NCBI GenBank assembly: GCA_943736015.1
Contig: OX031063.1
Coordinates: 4,073,001-4,137,000 of the forward strand
Source: Tridacna crocea
Taxonomy: Eukaryota > Mollusca > Bivalvia > Cardiida > Cardiidae
Direction of reading: 5' to 3'
Length of the DNA: 64,000 nucleotides
Below the pieces are notes generated by a model. That model made no database searches. It worked only from the letters and a program-made list of their open reading frames with translations, and was not told the DNA's origin. The position numbers and the translations under genes were made by a program. Numbering within the stretch: the stretch's first letter is position 1; the number at the start of each line of letters is the position of its first letter. Below are positions 1-10,694 of this stretch, piece after piece.

Positions 1-351
1 TGAAAGGAAGTTAAAATGGAGGTAAAGCTTTCTGAAGAGATTGAGGTAAAAGTAGAAAAGGCTAGTAACTTACCACAAATACCATAGTTTTGGAAAAAGT
101 TAGATGGTAAGATTGAATTTGTCTCAATTTTAACTGAAATTGTTTAAATTTGGCAACTAGTGGGCCTTTAAGAAGCATAAATCAACAAATAAGTATTACA
201 CACAGTAGTTTTCTTTGGTCAGAATCATATTGACTCTACTGTATATTAGTATATTAGTGCCTTATTCCATAGCACCTGTCATAAGGCCTTTGGCCCCTGA
301 CTCATCGATAAACATCAAAGGCTATTTGGGGAATCTTGGCAGCTTCCGTTT
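1..351. other. Unassigned AT-rich DNA
   Basis: No convincing ORF, splice-framed exon or repeat unit was found before the first hairpin of element K. Confidence 0.4.
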
Positions 352-2155
352 TTAGCTCACCTTAGCACAAAGTGCTAAAGGTGAGCTATTGTGATCGCCC
401 AATGTCCGGCGTCCGGCGTCTGTCAACAATTTCTTTAAACATGTTCTCCTCCTAAACCACTGGGCCAATCTTCATGAAACTTGGCAGGAATGTTCCTTGG
501 GTGAAGCTCCACCAAAATTGTTCAAAGAATTTAATTCCACCCATAACTGTGGTTGCCATGGCAACAAAACGAAAAAAACCCCCGAAATCTTTGAAAATCT
601 TCTCCTCTGAAACTAGAAGGGGTAGAGCTTTGATATTTGGTATGTAACATCTCCCAATGGACCTCTACCAAGTTTGTTCAAATTATGTCCCTAGGGTCAA
701 AACTGGCCCCGCCTCGGGGGATAACGCGTTTTAGCGCGTTTGAGCATAGGAACAAAGAAAGAAAACTTTAAAAATCTTCTCCTCTGAAACCTGAAGTGGT
801 AGAGCTTTGATATTTAGTATGTGACATCTCATAGTGGACCTCTACCAAGTTTGTTCAAATTATGCCCCTGGGATCAAAACTGGTCCCACCCCGGGGGTCA
901 CAAGTTTGAGCATAGGAACAAAGAAGGAAAACTTTTAAAATCTTCTCCTCTGAAACTTGAAGGCGTAGAGCTTTGATATTTAGTATGTGGCATCTCCTAG
1001 TGGACCTCTACCAAGTTTGTCCAAATTATGTCCCTGGGGTCAAAACTGGCCCCACCCCGGGGATCACAAATTTGAGCATAGGAACAAAGAAGGAAAACTT
1101 TAAAATTCTTTTCCTCAGAAGACCTTTGATATTTGGTCTGTTGTATCTCCTAGTGGACCTCTACCAAGTTTATTCAAATAATGTCCCTGGAGTGTAATCT
1201 GGCCCCACCCTGGGGGTCACTAGTTTGAGCATAGGAACAAAGAAGGAAAACTTTTAATTTCTTCTTCTCTGAAACTAGATGGCATAGGGCTTTGATATTT
1301 GGTATGTGGCATCTCCTAGTGGACCTCTACCAAGTTTGTTCAAATCATGCCCGTGGGGTCAAAACTGGCCCTGCCCTGGGGGTCACAAGTTTGAACATAG
1401 GAAAGATGAAGGAAAATTTTAGGATTCTTCTTTTCTATGACTAGAAGGCATAGAGCTATGATATTTGGCATGTAGCAATTCCTAGTGGATCTCTATCAAG
1501 TTTGTTCATATTGTGCCCTTGGGGTCAAAACTGGCCCTGCCTCGGAAGGTGACAGGTTCGAACATAGCAACAAAGAAGGAAAACTTTAGAAATCTTCTCT
1601 GAAACTTGAAGGTGCAGAGCTTTGATATTTGGTATGCAGAATCTTCTAGTGGACCTCTACCAAGTTTGGTCATATGATGTTCCTGGCATTTAAACCGGCC
1701 CTGCCCCGGAGGTCACAGGTTGGAACATAGGAACAAAGATGGAAAATTTTAAATTTCTTTTTCTCTTAAACGGGAAGGTGTAGAGCCTTGATACTTGGTA
1801 TGTAGCATCTTTGAGTGGACCTCTACCAAGTTTGTTCCAAGGATGCTGCCTTGGTTAAAACTGACCCAGCCCCGGGGACCACAAGTTCGAACATAGGACA
1901 AAAAAGGAAAATGTAAAATTCTTCTTTGAAACTGGAAGGTGTAGAGCTTTATGATATCTGATTGCCTTATGTCTGGCCCCTCTGGCGTCTGTCGCCCGTC
2001 AAGAATTTCTTTAAACATCTTCTTCTCCTAACCCACTGCGCCAATCTTGATGCAACTTGGCAGGGATGTTCCTTGGGTGAAGCTTTACCAAAGTTGCTCA
2101 AAGAATTGAATTTCACTCATAAGCTATAGTCTAAGGTAAGCGTTCCAGGGCCAAT
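352..2155 (-). mobile_element. Tandem-cored element K
   Basis: It opens with a short hairpin (AGCTCACCTTAGCAC against GTGCTAAAGGTGAGCT), which is the reverse complement of the right end of element L. A unique block beginning near 420 recurs near 1998, so the core array is bracketed by related sequence. The right edge (GGGCCAATGAGGC) is worn. No protein is encoded. It is probably a non-autonomous element of the same class as L and N. Confidence 0.6.
592..1965. repeat. Tandem array in element K, about 165-bp unit
   Basis: At least eight diverged units. Each contains CTTCTCCTCTGAAAC, then GTAGAGCTTTGATATTTGG, GTGGACCTCTACCAAGTTTG and a CCCTGGGGTCAAAACTGG block. Spacing between units varies from about 150 to 178 bp. 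Confidence 0.85.
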
Positions 2156-2270
2156 GAGGCTGAGGGGCCATAGACTCACTGACTCAACTATAAATATTGT
2201 GTAACACTGACCTTTTTGTGAAGGCTTATTGGCCTATCTTATCAGCTTCCGTCTTTTAATATGAGAGCAA

Positions 2271-2289
2271 GGGGGGGGGGGGGGGGGGG
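2271..2289. repeat. Poly-G run of 19
   Basis: An uninterrupted G homopolymer follows an A/G-rich lead. It is length-unstable in sequencing and could form a quadruplex. The surrounding stretch from 2156 to 2512 holds nothing else I recognise. Confidence 0.9.
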
Positions 2290-2512
2290 TGTCGTAGACC
2301 TTAATATGATTATAGGCTTAACTGAAATATTTCAGAATCCAAAAACAGAATGAAATGTATAGTTGCTTCTATGGGGACCTCTGGAGACAATGTTACCTGT
2401 ATGCAACACCTGAGATCTGGGTTTGATACAGAGGAGTTCCATAACAAGGATATAGATAAACTGACAAAGATGGGCTGCAGGTAAGTCTGTGATAACTTAT
2501 TCTTGGATTTTT

Positions 2513-2742
2513 CAACCCTTAACCACACATTTCTGACTTTTAATGACCCTGAGGCAAGCCTATTGAGAATATTGTGGGAAAAGGAGAAAATGGTAGTAAC
2601 AAAAAAGCATTTTCTCTTTTTTCCATAATGTTTTCAACATTTCCTGAGACAAATTCCAATTTTCTTTTACATTTTATTGTGTGGTCTGCAAATGCTTTCA
2701 ATTGGAACTAGTCTCAAATTTTGTCATTTAGTAAAGAGTTAA
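2513..2742 (-). mobile_element. TTAA hairpin MITE family A, reverse, worn
   Basis: The ends CCCTTAACCACACA and AGTAAAGAGTTAA and the TCTGCAAATGCTTTCAAT arm are clear. The central palindrome has decayed, with its loop replaced by A-rich sequence. Confidence 0.75.
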
Positions 2743-3254
2743 ATTCCTGTCTGGTATCCAATATTCCGAGCCTATGAAGAGAAAAAAAAGTGGTATTTTA
2801 TTCAGCTTATGGCATGCAATACCACTTGTACTTTGCTAAGCTAGAACAGAGTTGTATCCCTTGCTGTCAATTGTGATATTTCTCTGCAAAGCTGATAATG
2901 CTTGCTTTTGACATGTTTCTTGGTACTGATATTGAATGAAAAAGATGGTAATTTTATGATTAGTAAAAAATGTGCACATGGGCTCAGCTTCCATATCTGC
3001 TCGCACACTGAAACCACTATTTACACAGGAATCTATACCATGGGGCCTTGATTCTTAGTATAGCAAATTAATGTAAAAGAGCACTGATACAGTTTTTGGT
3101 TGTTGTTCTATTTGGAAATTTAATATTTCATATCTTTTTACATGTTTCCAAATGACTTGATACATGTACCACTTGTATTTATTGCTCATCTGGCTTTGGA
3201 AGATTTTTAGCAACTGTACACTGCAAAATATCAACATGCATGATATGAGACTGT

Positions 3255-3458
3255 TTAACTCCTTACCACACAAGAAAATTTTAGACGACAAAATAAAGGT
3301 GACTGAAAAACTGAAATTTGTTCTAGGGAGGGTAAAAAGACACTGTGGGAAAAGGAGAAAATGCTGGTTACCAGCATTTTCTCCTTTTCCCACAATGTTT
3401 TTCAAAAGGCTTCTTTCTCAGGGGCGTCAAAAGTAGGGATTGTGTGGTAATGGGTTAA
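3255..3458 (+). mobile_element. TTAA hairpin MITE family A, forward
   Basis: Complete ends (TTAACTCCTTACC and GGTAATGGGTTAA) and an intact palindrome. About 30 bp of the left arm are missing between two AGAC repeats, a probable slippage deletion. Confidence 0.85.
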
Positions 3459-3460
3459 AA

Positions 3461-3604
3461 CTTGAAACAGCGGGATATTAGTCCCTTCAAGGGTTCGAAT
3501 CCGGCCAGATGCGATTTGTATTTGAGCTGTGCATTTATTTGTTTCTTTGTTACAGACTTTGTAAGATGGGGGCTCATCCGGGATTGGCCATTGAGTCATT
3601 AATC
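3461..3604 (+). mobile_element. SINE G fragment
   Basis: It keeps the B-box-like GGGTTCGAATCC and the TTGTTTCTTTGTTACAGAC body seen in the fuller copy at 3747. The A-box half of the tRNA head is missing. Confidence 0.6.
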
Positions 3605-3746
3605 CCATTTTTTTTCCAAAATCAGACTTTCTGACTAATAAGGCTTTGAGTCATCAATAAATGGTGACTTCAGGAGGGGGTATGTGTGTTACAGGAGACC
3701 ACTCCTTCGCGCCTAGATTTAAATACAACACCTGACAACTGCGTCA

Positions 3747-3935
3747 GAGAGATATCCCTTTGGCTCAGTGGTTAAGGTATTAGCCTTTCGTCTGGGAGTT
3801 CTAGGGTTCAATCCTGTCCGGTCCCTTATTTCTGCCATGCATTTGTTCATTTGTTTCTTTGTTATGGACTTTTTTCGTAAGATGGGGACTCATCCTGAAT
3901 TGGCCATTGAGCCATTAATGAGGACAGATGTTGGC
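3747..3935 (+). mobile_element. SINE G, tRNA-headed
   Basis: The head shows an A-box-like TGGCTCAGTGGTTAAGG and a B-box GGGTTCAATCC spaced as in a tRNA. The unrelated body includes GTAAGATGGGGACTCATCC and GGCCATTGAGCCATTAATG. It is a pol III type retroposon head, not a working tRNA, because the stems do not pair. Confidence 0.7.
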
Positions 3936-3999
3936 GAGTTCAAATGCTTTTGTGCTGACAGTCTATCCAACAAATAATCCTATTCCACAATGTTTGCAA

Positions 4000-4215
4000 A
4001 AGTGCTCCACAACATGAGTATAGTCATATTTGTATGGTAACATGATACTGCATGAGTGGAAAAATTCACAAACTTTTCTATTCATGTATTTAACAACAAG
4101 TATAGCAACAAATAATGAGTGTCTTAATTTACAAACATTCCTCAACGCAAAATGTCTATATTCAGCAATTTGCATTTTTTTGACACCAGTATATATCCAC
4201 ATATACAGTAAGTTA
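4000..4215. repeat. Repeat V copy 1
   Basis: A diverged copy of this AT-rich stretch occurs at 40640. Shared landmarks are CAACAAATAATGA, CACAAAATGTC and TATATATCCAC. The nature of the element is unknown. Confidence 0.5.
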
Positions 4216-4499
4216 TTGTTCCTTTTCTTTTCCAGAGGGTGGAAAGATTTCAGTGACTGTGTACTGCCACATATCAATAAATGTGATATAGAGCTATCCA
4301 CAGTATGGAGTAGCCTCACTTACACAGTGTTAACCCAGACATGTCAGATGTACATCGCTAAAACAGCCAGGCTTGGTGCAGAAAACTCTTCTAGAAGGAC
4401 CGTCTCTTCTCACACAACCTTAATTATGTTTGTTTTTGCTCTGTTACCTTGTTACTTCATGTAAGCATTTATTTAGTTATTGCTCATCTGGCTTAGGAA

Positions 4500-4670
4500 G
4501 ATTTTACAAAATAAATTTGACTGAAAAATTGAAATTTGGTTTGGGAAGGACACAAAACATTGTGGGAAAAGGGGAAATGCTGGTTACCAGCATTTTCTCC
4601 TTTTCCCACAATGTTTTCAAAAGGCCTCTTTCAAAGGGTCATTAAGTCAGGATTGTGTGGAAAATGGTAA
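4500..4670 (+). mobile_element. TTAA hairpin MITE family A, 5'-truncated
   Basis: It begins inside the left arm at ACAAAATAAATTTGACTG, keeps a full palindrome and ends in a worn GTGTGGAAAATGG. Confidence 0.75.
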
Positions 4671-4794
4671 AAGTTTGGAGGAACTTCAGTTTAGTTGTTG
4701 ACAAAGTATGTCAGCCATACATGCCACAGAACATAAAGCAGGAAAAGTTCCTTTTCCCAAATTATTTTCAAGAGCATTTCTCTCCAAGTTCTTC

Positions 4795-4985
4795 AAAACA
4801 CTATAATGACAAAATTTTAGACTCATTCAAATTGAAAGCATTTGCAGACTACAAAATTTATGTGAGTAAAAAATTGAAATTTGTGCTGGGAATGGCAAAA
4901 GGCTCTTCTCTCCTCTTCCTACAATGTTTTTAAAAGGCTTTTTTTCTCAGGGTCTTAAAAAGTCGGGATTGTGTGGTAAAGAGTT
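4795..4985 (+). mobile_element. TTAA hairpin MITE family A, half hairpin
   Basis: Left and right arms are present, but the left half of the palindrome is deleted, so CTCTTCCTACAATG follows the left arm directly. Confidence 0.7.
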
Positions 4986-5100
4986 CAGGAGTTTAAGCCT
5001 TAGGGCACCACATAAAACAGTGGACATTTTTAGTAAAAAAGTAAACCTTAAAAAATTTCAATATCATGGTTGCTTTTGTCTTTACGGATTAAGCGAAGCA

Positions 5101-5161
5101 GACAGTGTAGATCAAAGATCAGACTGCACTGCACAGTGCAGTCTAATCTTGATCTACACTG
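5101..5161. repeat. Palindromic repeat D
   Basis: GACAGTGTAGATCAAAGATC pairs with GATCTACACTGG around an ACTGCACAGTGCAGT centre. It is one of about 18 dispersed copies. Confidence 0.75.
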
Positions 5162-5289
5162 GTGGCAAAGGCAACTATAGAAGTGAAAGGCACCTGAAGG
5201 GTTACTATACAGTATTATATCACAGTATAGTTTACATAGCTATATCACTGCTGAACTTTTTATCCAGTGTAATTACTGTATTGAAATAA

Positions 5290-6165
5290 AAGAAAAATAG
5301 AGCTATCACTAAACGTGATCATACACCCCACTAGATCCTTGTCACAAAAGTGCCCTTTGTAACAGAATGCAGAATGGTTTAGTAAACAAACAAGTGGGGA
5401 TAGACTTATGGTTCTTGTACTTTGCATGCACATCATGTTAATGTGGTCTATCTGTATATGAAGTTTGTAGTCACTAGTTTTTATGCTTTGGAAGTTATGC
5501 CCCAGACAAAAACAAAAAATTATACTATACAAAGGGAAATAACTTAAAATGATGGGAATAGAGCTATGGTTCTTATAAAGTGCACTTTGCTTTATGTGAT
5601 CTAATTGTACATGAAGTTTGAAGTTACTAGCTTCTGTACTTTACAAGTTACACCCCAGATAAAATCCAAAGTTAAAATTTATAAAGGGGGATAACTCTTA
5701 AAACAATGGAAATAGATTAATGATCCTTGTACCATGCACATCTTATTAATCTGGCCTATATGTATATGAAGGTTGAAGTTACTAGCTGTTTTACATTGGA
5801 AATTATGCCACAAAAATAAAATGTTAAAATTTACAAAGGGCAATATTTAAAAAAAAGTTGGAATAGAGTTACTGTTCTTGTACACTGCACTTTGCCTTTC
5901 TGTAATCTAACTGTGTGAGAAGTTTGAAGTTACTAGCTTCAATACATTGGAAGTTATGACCTGGACCAAAAAACCCAAAGTTAAGATTTACAAAGGGCCA
6001 TAACTCAGTGAAAAATCAATGAACCATAACCAACATTTCATATGCACATCTCTGCTTGATACTGTCTACCTGTGAAGTTTGAATAAAATTCGTCCAATAG
6101 TTTATGAGAAATAGAGCGTACAAAAAGCTACAGACCGACCGACGGACGGACAGCTGTGTTTAAAG
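5290..6165. mobile_element. Tandem-cored element M, copy 1
   Basis: Diverged units of about 140-145 bp contain GAAGTTTGAAGTTACTAG, ACAAAGGG.CATAACTC and CTTGTACACTGCAC-like blocks. The array closes in a CCGACCGACGGACGGAC run, as copy 2 does. Confidence 0.65.
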
Positions 6166-6239
6166 TATTCTATCAAAAGTATAATTTATTTTCATCAATT
6201 CAGCAAGGGCACCGTCATAAAGAGAACGACAAAAAAGGG

Positions 6240-6715
6240 CTTAGCTCTTGGAAATTTTATTTAATTAACTAAGAACAATTTATGATATGCACATCTTTGC
6301 TGAGTGCAAAGTCTATCCATGAAGTTTAAAAGAAGTTTGTCCAGAATCATCAAAGGGCCATAACTCCATGAAACCTAAATAAACCATAACCAAAATAGGA
6401 TATGCACATCTCTGCTTGATACTGAGTCTTATTTGTGTAGTTTGAACCAAATCTGTCCAATAGTTGATGAGAAAAAGAGCGGACAAGAAATTTCATGAAA
6501 GGGCCATAACTCAGTGAAAATTCAATGAACCATAACCAACATTTCATATGCACATCTCTGCTTAATACTGAGTTTACCTGTGAAGTTTAAATAAAATTCG
6601 TCCAGTAGTTTATGAGAAATAGAGCGGACAAAAAGCTAAAGACCGACCGACGAACTGACAGACGGAGGGACCGACAAGCTCCTATATATCCCCCAAACAG
6701 AGTTTTGGGTGGGTA
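6240..6715. mobile_element. Tandem-cored element M, copy 2
   Basis: Two to three AAAGGGCCATAACTC / TGCACATCTCTGCTTGATAC units, then GACCGACCGACGAACTGAC and GGGTGGGTATAATTATTATG. The apparent ORF across the GACC run is low-complexity sequence. Confidence 0.65.
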
Positions 6716-7208
6716 TAATTATTATGCCCCCAGCCCCCCCCACCCCATCAGGGTCGGGAGACATACTGTTTTTCTCTGTGTGTCCATCTGTTCATCTCTC
6801 TGTCACAAATTGTGTCAGGTCAATAACTCGAAAACCTGTTGAGATATTTTGATAAATTCTTCATACATTTGTAAATATGAGATAAAGTGTCATGCACAAA
6901 AACCATAACTCTGACTTGCTTATTTTTTTGTTATTTCCTTTCCTAATCATAAGTTTAAATACAATCTCATGTCTGCTCTACAATCTCATGTCTGCTCTGT
7001 AACTTGAAAACCGTTAGAGAAAAATGACCATTATTTCACTTATAAATTTCTCTGTTCACATATCAATCCTTCTGACACTGAAAAAGGAAGAGATATCTAT
7101 TTTTTGTAGGAAAAATAAGTACTAGTTTCCAATATTTATTCAGTAATCCCATGCATAAACTAAAGATAAACATAACAAAAGCAACAATAATTCTGCTGAC
7201 CCAATTAG
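6716..7208. other. Low-complexity and unassigned DNA
   Basis: A C-rich run (near 6727) leads into a GTCAGGTCAATAACTCGAAAACC stretch that looks like one more dispersed-repeat unit. No coding potential was seen. Confidence 0.4.
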
Positions 7209-7209
7209 T

Positions 7210-7430
7210 TTAACCCTTTACCACACAATCCCGACTTTTAACAACCCTGAGAAAGAAGCCTTCAGAAAACATTGTGGGAAAAGGAGAAAATGCTGATAAC
7301 CAGCATTTTCTCCTTTTCCCACCATGTTTTCTGCTCTTCGCAAAACAAATTTCAGTCAGTTTTATTTTGTTGTCTGCAAATGCTTTCAATTTGGACAAGC
7401 CTAAAATTTTATAATTTAGTAAAGAGTTAA
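7210..7430 (-). mobile_element. TTAA hairpin MITE family A, reverse
   Basis: Complete copy: TTAACCCTTTACCACACAAT, palindrome with centre GCTGATAACCAGC, distal arm and AGTAAAGAGTTAA. Confidence 0.88.
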
Positions 7431-7549
7431 GTACAATTTTAAACTTTCTCTGCACTACTGCTGAGAATATCAGCTTTACCAGACTGCATAAATCAAGAAG
7501 AGACTGCACAGAACATGCAGCCTAATCTTAAATATCTACTGTCATATTG

Positions 7550-7778
7550 TTAACCCATTACGAAATGACAATATTTTAGACTGTTCCAAATTGAAAGCAT
7601 TTGCAGACGACAAAATAAAATTGACTGAAAATTTGAAATTTGTTTTGTGAAGGGTAGAAAACATTGTGGGAAAAGAAGAAAATGCTGGTTACCAGCACTT
7701 TCTCCTTTTCCCACGATGTTTTCTAAAGGCTTCTTTCTTAGGGGCGTCAAAAGTAGGGATTCTGTGGTAATGTGTTAA
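7550..7778 (+). mobile_element. TTAA hairpin MITE family A, forward, CATTACC subtype
   Basis: Left end TTAACCCATTACG. The right end still has GGTAAT, matching the A at the fifth base of the left terminus. Confidence 0.88.
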
Positions 7779-7994
7779 GTCAACAAACGAAAAAATTTTG
7801 GACAAGCCAAAACTGAAAGCATTTGCAGACGACAATGTAAATGTGACCTGAATATTGAAATTTGTATTGGGAAGGGTAGAAAACATTGTGGGAAAAGGAG
7901 AAAATGCTTGTTATCAGCATTTTCTCCTTTTCCAACAATGTTTATAAAAGGTTCTTTCTCAGGGTTGCTTAAAGTCGGAATTCCATGGTAAAGA
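7779..7994 (+). mobile_element. TTAA hairpin MITE family A, forward, truncated ends
   Basis: It abuts the previous copy directly, head to tail. The body and palindrome are good. The first terminal bases and the final GGGTTAA are lost. Confidence 0.78.
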
Positions 7995-8201
7995 AAAAAA
8001 AAAAAAATCTCAGTTTCAATGGATCATAATTTCAGCTGTGAAAAAAGGTTAGCTTCATTGATTTGGCACCAGTAGAATTAAACCTGAACAATAGATACCT
8101 TTTCAAAACATTCTAGGAACAGGAGCACTTGTTCATCACCTGCAATTGCTCATTTTCCCTCAGTTTTAGGATTTTAATTAGAACAATGCTTTTTCCTTCT
8201 C

Positions 8202-8411
8202 TTAAACCCTTCTCCACAGAATCATTAGTTTGTTAACCCTGAATAATAAAACTTTAAAACATTGCAGAAAATGCTGGTAACCAGCATTATCTTCTTTTCC
8301 TGAAATGCTTTTTACAAAGACAAATTCAATCTTTTGATCCATGAAATTGTTGTCTGCAAATGCTTTCAATTTTAATACGGTCTAAAAATTTGACATGTGG
8401 TGAAGGGTTAA
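8202..8411 (-). mobile_element. TTAA hairpin MITE family A, reverse, worn
   Basis: Ends CCCTTCTCCACAGAATC and GTGGTGAAGGGTTAA. The palindrome is reduced to about GCAGAAAATGCTGG. Confidence 0.75.
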
Positions 8412-8556
8412 ATTTGATTTCTTTTAGTGGTTGATGCAATACTAGTATACTACATCTATTATTCAGTACATACAAAATTTGAATATAAATATGCATAACT
8501 AAATCAAAAAGCCCAATGCTGTGAGTATTTCTTCTTCTCTACACTCCTATTTAGGT

Positions 8557-8791
8557 TTGACCCTTTACCAAATAAAACCCTGTTTAATCCTAGACCTATC
8601 CAAATCGAAAGTATTTGCAGACAACAACTTCATAGTCGTTAAAATGACACAATCTATCCTTGATAGGGTAGATAACTGTGGAAAAAAGAGAAAATGCTGG
8701 TTACCAGTATTTTCTCTTTTTTTTCCACAATGTTTTCAAGAGGCCTTTTTCTCAGGGTCGCTGAAAGTCTGGACTGTGTGGTAAAGGGTTT
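8557..8791 (+). mobile_element. TTAA hairpin MITE family A, forward
   Basis: Left arm variant with ACAACTTCATAGTCGTTAAA in place of the usual ACAAAATAAA segment. It ends GTGGTAAAGGGTTTA and abuts the next copy tail to tail. Confidence 0.8.
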
Positions 8792-9009
8792 ATCCCTTAC
8801 CTCTCAATCCCTACTTTTGACGCCCCTGGAAAAGAAGCCTTTTGAAAACATTGTGAGAAAATGCTGGTAACCAGCATTTGCTCCTTTTCCCACAATGTTT
8901 TCAACCTAATCAATAAACAATTGCGCCATTTCAGCCACACTGAAATTGTCGTCTGCAAATGCTTTCAATTTGGACAGGGCTAAAATTTTGTCGTCTGGTA
9001 AAGGGTTAA
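8788..9009 (-). mobile_element. TTAA hairpin MITE family A, reverse
   Basis: It shares a worn TTTA junction with the preceding copy. The right arm carries the AGCCACACTGAAATTGTCGTC variant. Confidence 0.82.
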
Positions 9010-9029
9010 AGGATCCCAGAGGACGAATG

Positions 9030-9112
9030 CCTTGGAAAACTGGAAACAGTAGAAAATGCTGGTAACAGCATTTTCTCCTTTTCCCACAATTTTTCACCTT
9101 ATCAGAATCTAT
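9030..9112. mobile_element. Hairpin-only MITE fragment
   Basis: Only the AGAAAATGCTGGTAACAGC palindrome and its flanking stem remain. Neither terminus is present. Confidence 0.6.
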
Positions 9113-9169
9113 TTACAATATCAATAACATGTCTATATTATATGGGTCACAATTTTTGTTTACTAAGAC

Positions 9170-9399
9170 TTTTACTCATTACCAAACGACAAGATTTTGG
9201 ACTAGTCCAAGTTGAAAGCAATTGCAGAAGACAAAATAAAAGTGAATGGAAATTTGAAATTTGTCTTGTGAAGGATAGAAAACATTGTGGAAAAAGGAGA
9301 AAATGCTGGTTACCAGCATTTTCTCCTTTTCACACAATGTTTTCAAAAGGCTTCTTTCTCAAGGTCGTCAAAAGTGGGGATTGTGTGGTAAAGGGTTAA
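9170..9399 (+). mobile_element. TTAA hairpin MITE family A, forward
   Basis: Complete body. The left TTAA has decayed to TTTA, and the right end GGTAAAGGGTTAA is intact. Confidence 0.86.
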
Positions 9400-9544
9400 A
9401 GGGGGGATGGGGGTCTACAATGATGTCATTGGGGTTGTAGAACTGAACTATCACAGAAAAAAAAAAGTTAAGCAAAAATTAAATCTTACAGCAAATAAGC
9501 AAACAATAATAATACTACTGTAGATCACTCCATTTATCACCATT

Positions 9545-9600
9545 CAGACCAAGATCAGACTAGATCTGGTCTGGGATCTGATTTTGATCTACACTATCCG
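9545..9600. repeat. Palindromic repeat D
   Basis: AAGATCAGACTAGATC faces GATCTGATTTTGATC. Confidence 0.6.
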
Positions 9601-9659
9601 ATAAGTTGCAAGACAGTAGACAGTCTCCATATTGCACTTTTTCAACAGATAATGTTCAT

Positions 9660-9830
9660 ATAAACATGTATGTGCCATTCTGTGTGAAAAGGGAGCTAAT
9701 GCATCTGCAAACAGTATCTACCCAGGTCAGCTTGCGCAGTCCAGGCAGGCTATCCATGACTGAAACTGTTCTCTATTGTTCAGTTTTTTGCATGTGCAAG
9801 GATCAGGCTACCTCTCAATTCAGTCTATTG
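9660..9830. mobile_element. Repeat E
   Basis: It contains GTGAAAAGGGAGCTAATGCA, CAGGTCAGCTTGCGCAG and a GCATGTGCAAGG end. Diverged copies sit at 41251 and 44052. Superfamily unknown. Confidence 0.45.
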
Positions 9831-9929
9831 TTAACCCTTTACAACACAATCCTTATCTTGAAGGATCCGTAGTAAGAAGCCTTTGAAAACTTTGTTGGAA
9901 AAGGAGAAAATGCTGGAGTAAAGGGTTAA
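9831..9929 (-). mobile_element. Mini-MITE family A, internal deletion
   Basis: About 99 bp. The left arm and left palindrome half are joined straight to GGAGTAAAGGGTTAA. Both termini survive, so this may still be a mobilisable short form. Confidence 0.78.
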
Positions 9930-9932
9930 TAA

Positions 9933-10145
9933 TGTGGTGTCCGTGGTTGTGAGGTAGAGCGTCGGCCTCATAATCTAAGGGTCCCGAGTTCGATACCTGG
10001 AAGCAGGTGTCAACTTTGGGATTTTTCATTGGCCCACACATTTGACGCTAGTACTGGTGTAGTTCCCAGGAAGCAGAATTGAGAGAGATTAGTATAAGTT
10101 GTAAGAACTTGTTTCTCAAATGATGTAAAATAAATATGTTTAAAC
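9933..10145 (+). mobile_element. SINE F, tRNA-headed, with target duplication
   Basis: The head GTGGTTGTGAGGTAGAGCG (A-box region) and GAGTTCGATACC (B-box) are followed by a body ending GTAAAATAAATATGTTTAAAC. It is flanked by a perfect 14-bp direct repeat TAAAGGGTTAATAA at 9919-9932 and 10146-10159, proving insertion across the end of the adjacent mini-MITE. Confidence 0.85.
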
Positions 10146-10190
10146 TAAAGGGTTAATAAAGAGCAGCTATGGTTGTACATTTTCATAACT

Positions 10191-10196
10191 TTTAAT
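10191..10196 (-). terminator. Possible SRA1 polyadenylation signal
   Basis: ATTAAA on the minus strand lies about 70 bp after the SRA1 stop codon. No canonical AATAAA is closer. Transcript ends would be needed to settle it. Confidence 0.3.
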
Positions 10197-10265
10197 TTTG
10201 TCAGTTTCCTCCGCATCAAATTGTTGTTTCACATTTGTGCTTACATCATCTAACCTGAGCTCTTG

Positions 10266-10694
10266 TTAACTGTCTACCTCACTTGACTTATGTTCAGTAT
10301 CGTCACCTTCTTTGCTGCTTATATTATCAGTTTCTGCACTAACTGACCCAGTTCCAGCTGTCACCAACTCAGACTCTGTTGTATTGCACTCCTTTTCATT
10401 CGTAACAGAATCAGTTTCTTTCTTAATTGACTCAGTTCCTGAAACAACCATCTCTGGTTCAACTGTAACATCTTCATCTTCACAACCATGTTTCTCTACA
10501 CTGTCTTTGCTACCAGGTTCAGCATATTGGTTATCATCCAGTAAAACAGCACCGGTATTTGCGTCTTCATTCTTATTACCATCATTATTATCACCGTCAG
10601 GTTTGTCAGACTTTTCACTTAAAAGTTCTTTTTCCTTAAATGCTAGTTGTTGCTGCTGGATTAGACGTTTCACTCCCATCATCCATTGATTTAC
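10266..10694 (-). CDS. SRA1: SRA1 coding exon 6 (C-terminal)
   Basis: It follows a TTTTCAG acceptor and opens VNQWMMGVKRLI, the last helix of the SRA1 domain. The remaining ~130 residues are rich in Glu, Asp, Ser and Thr with near-repeats such as TDSVTNE, TGSVSAETD and GTESIKKETD, and end EVDS-stop. The tail is probably disordered. Vertebrate SRA1 stops soon after this helix, so the tail is lineage-specific or fast-evolving. Confidence 0.92.
   Translation of the reverse strand, partial: VNQWMMGVKRLIQQQQLAFKEKELLSEKSDKPDGDNNDGNKNEDANTGAVLLDDNQYAEPGSKDSVEKHGCEDEDVTVEPEMVVSGTESIKKETDSVTNEKECNTTESELVTAGTGSVSAETDNISSKEGDDTEHKSSEVDS

Noticed and set aside
3747..3860. tRNA gene
   Set aside because: A- and B-box-like motifs exist but no cloverleaf forms and a SINE body follows; the same holds at 9933, 35723, 36187, 47265 and 50150.
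10312..10689. 125-codon plus-strand frame overlapping SRA1 exon 6
   Set aside because: It is the antisense shadow of a low-complexity acidic coding tail; the minus strand has the conserved SRA1 helix and splice acceptor.
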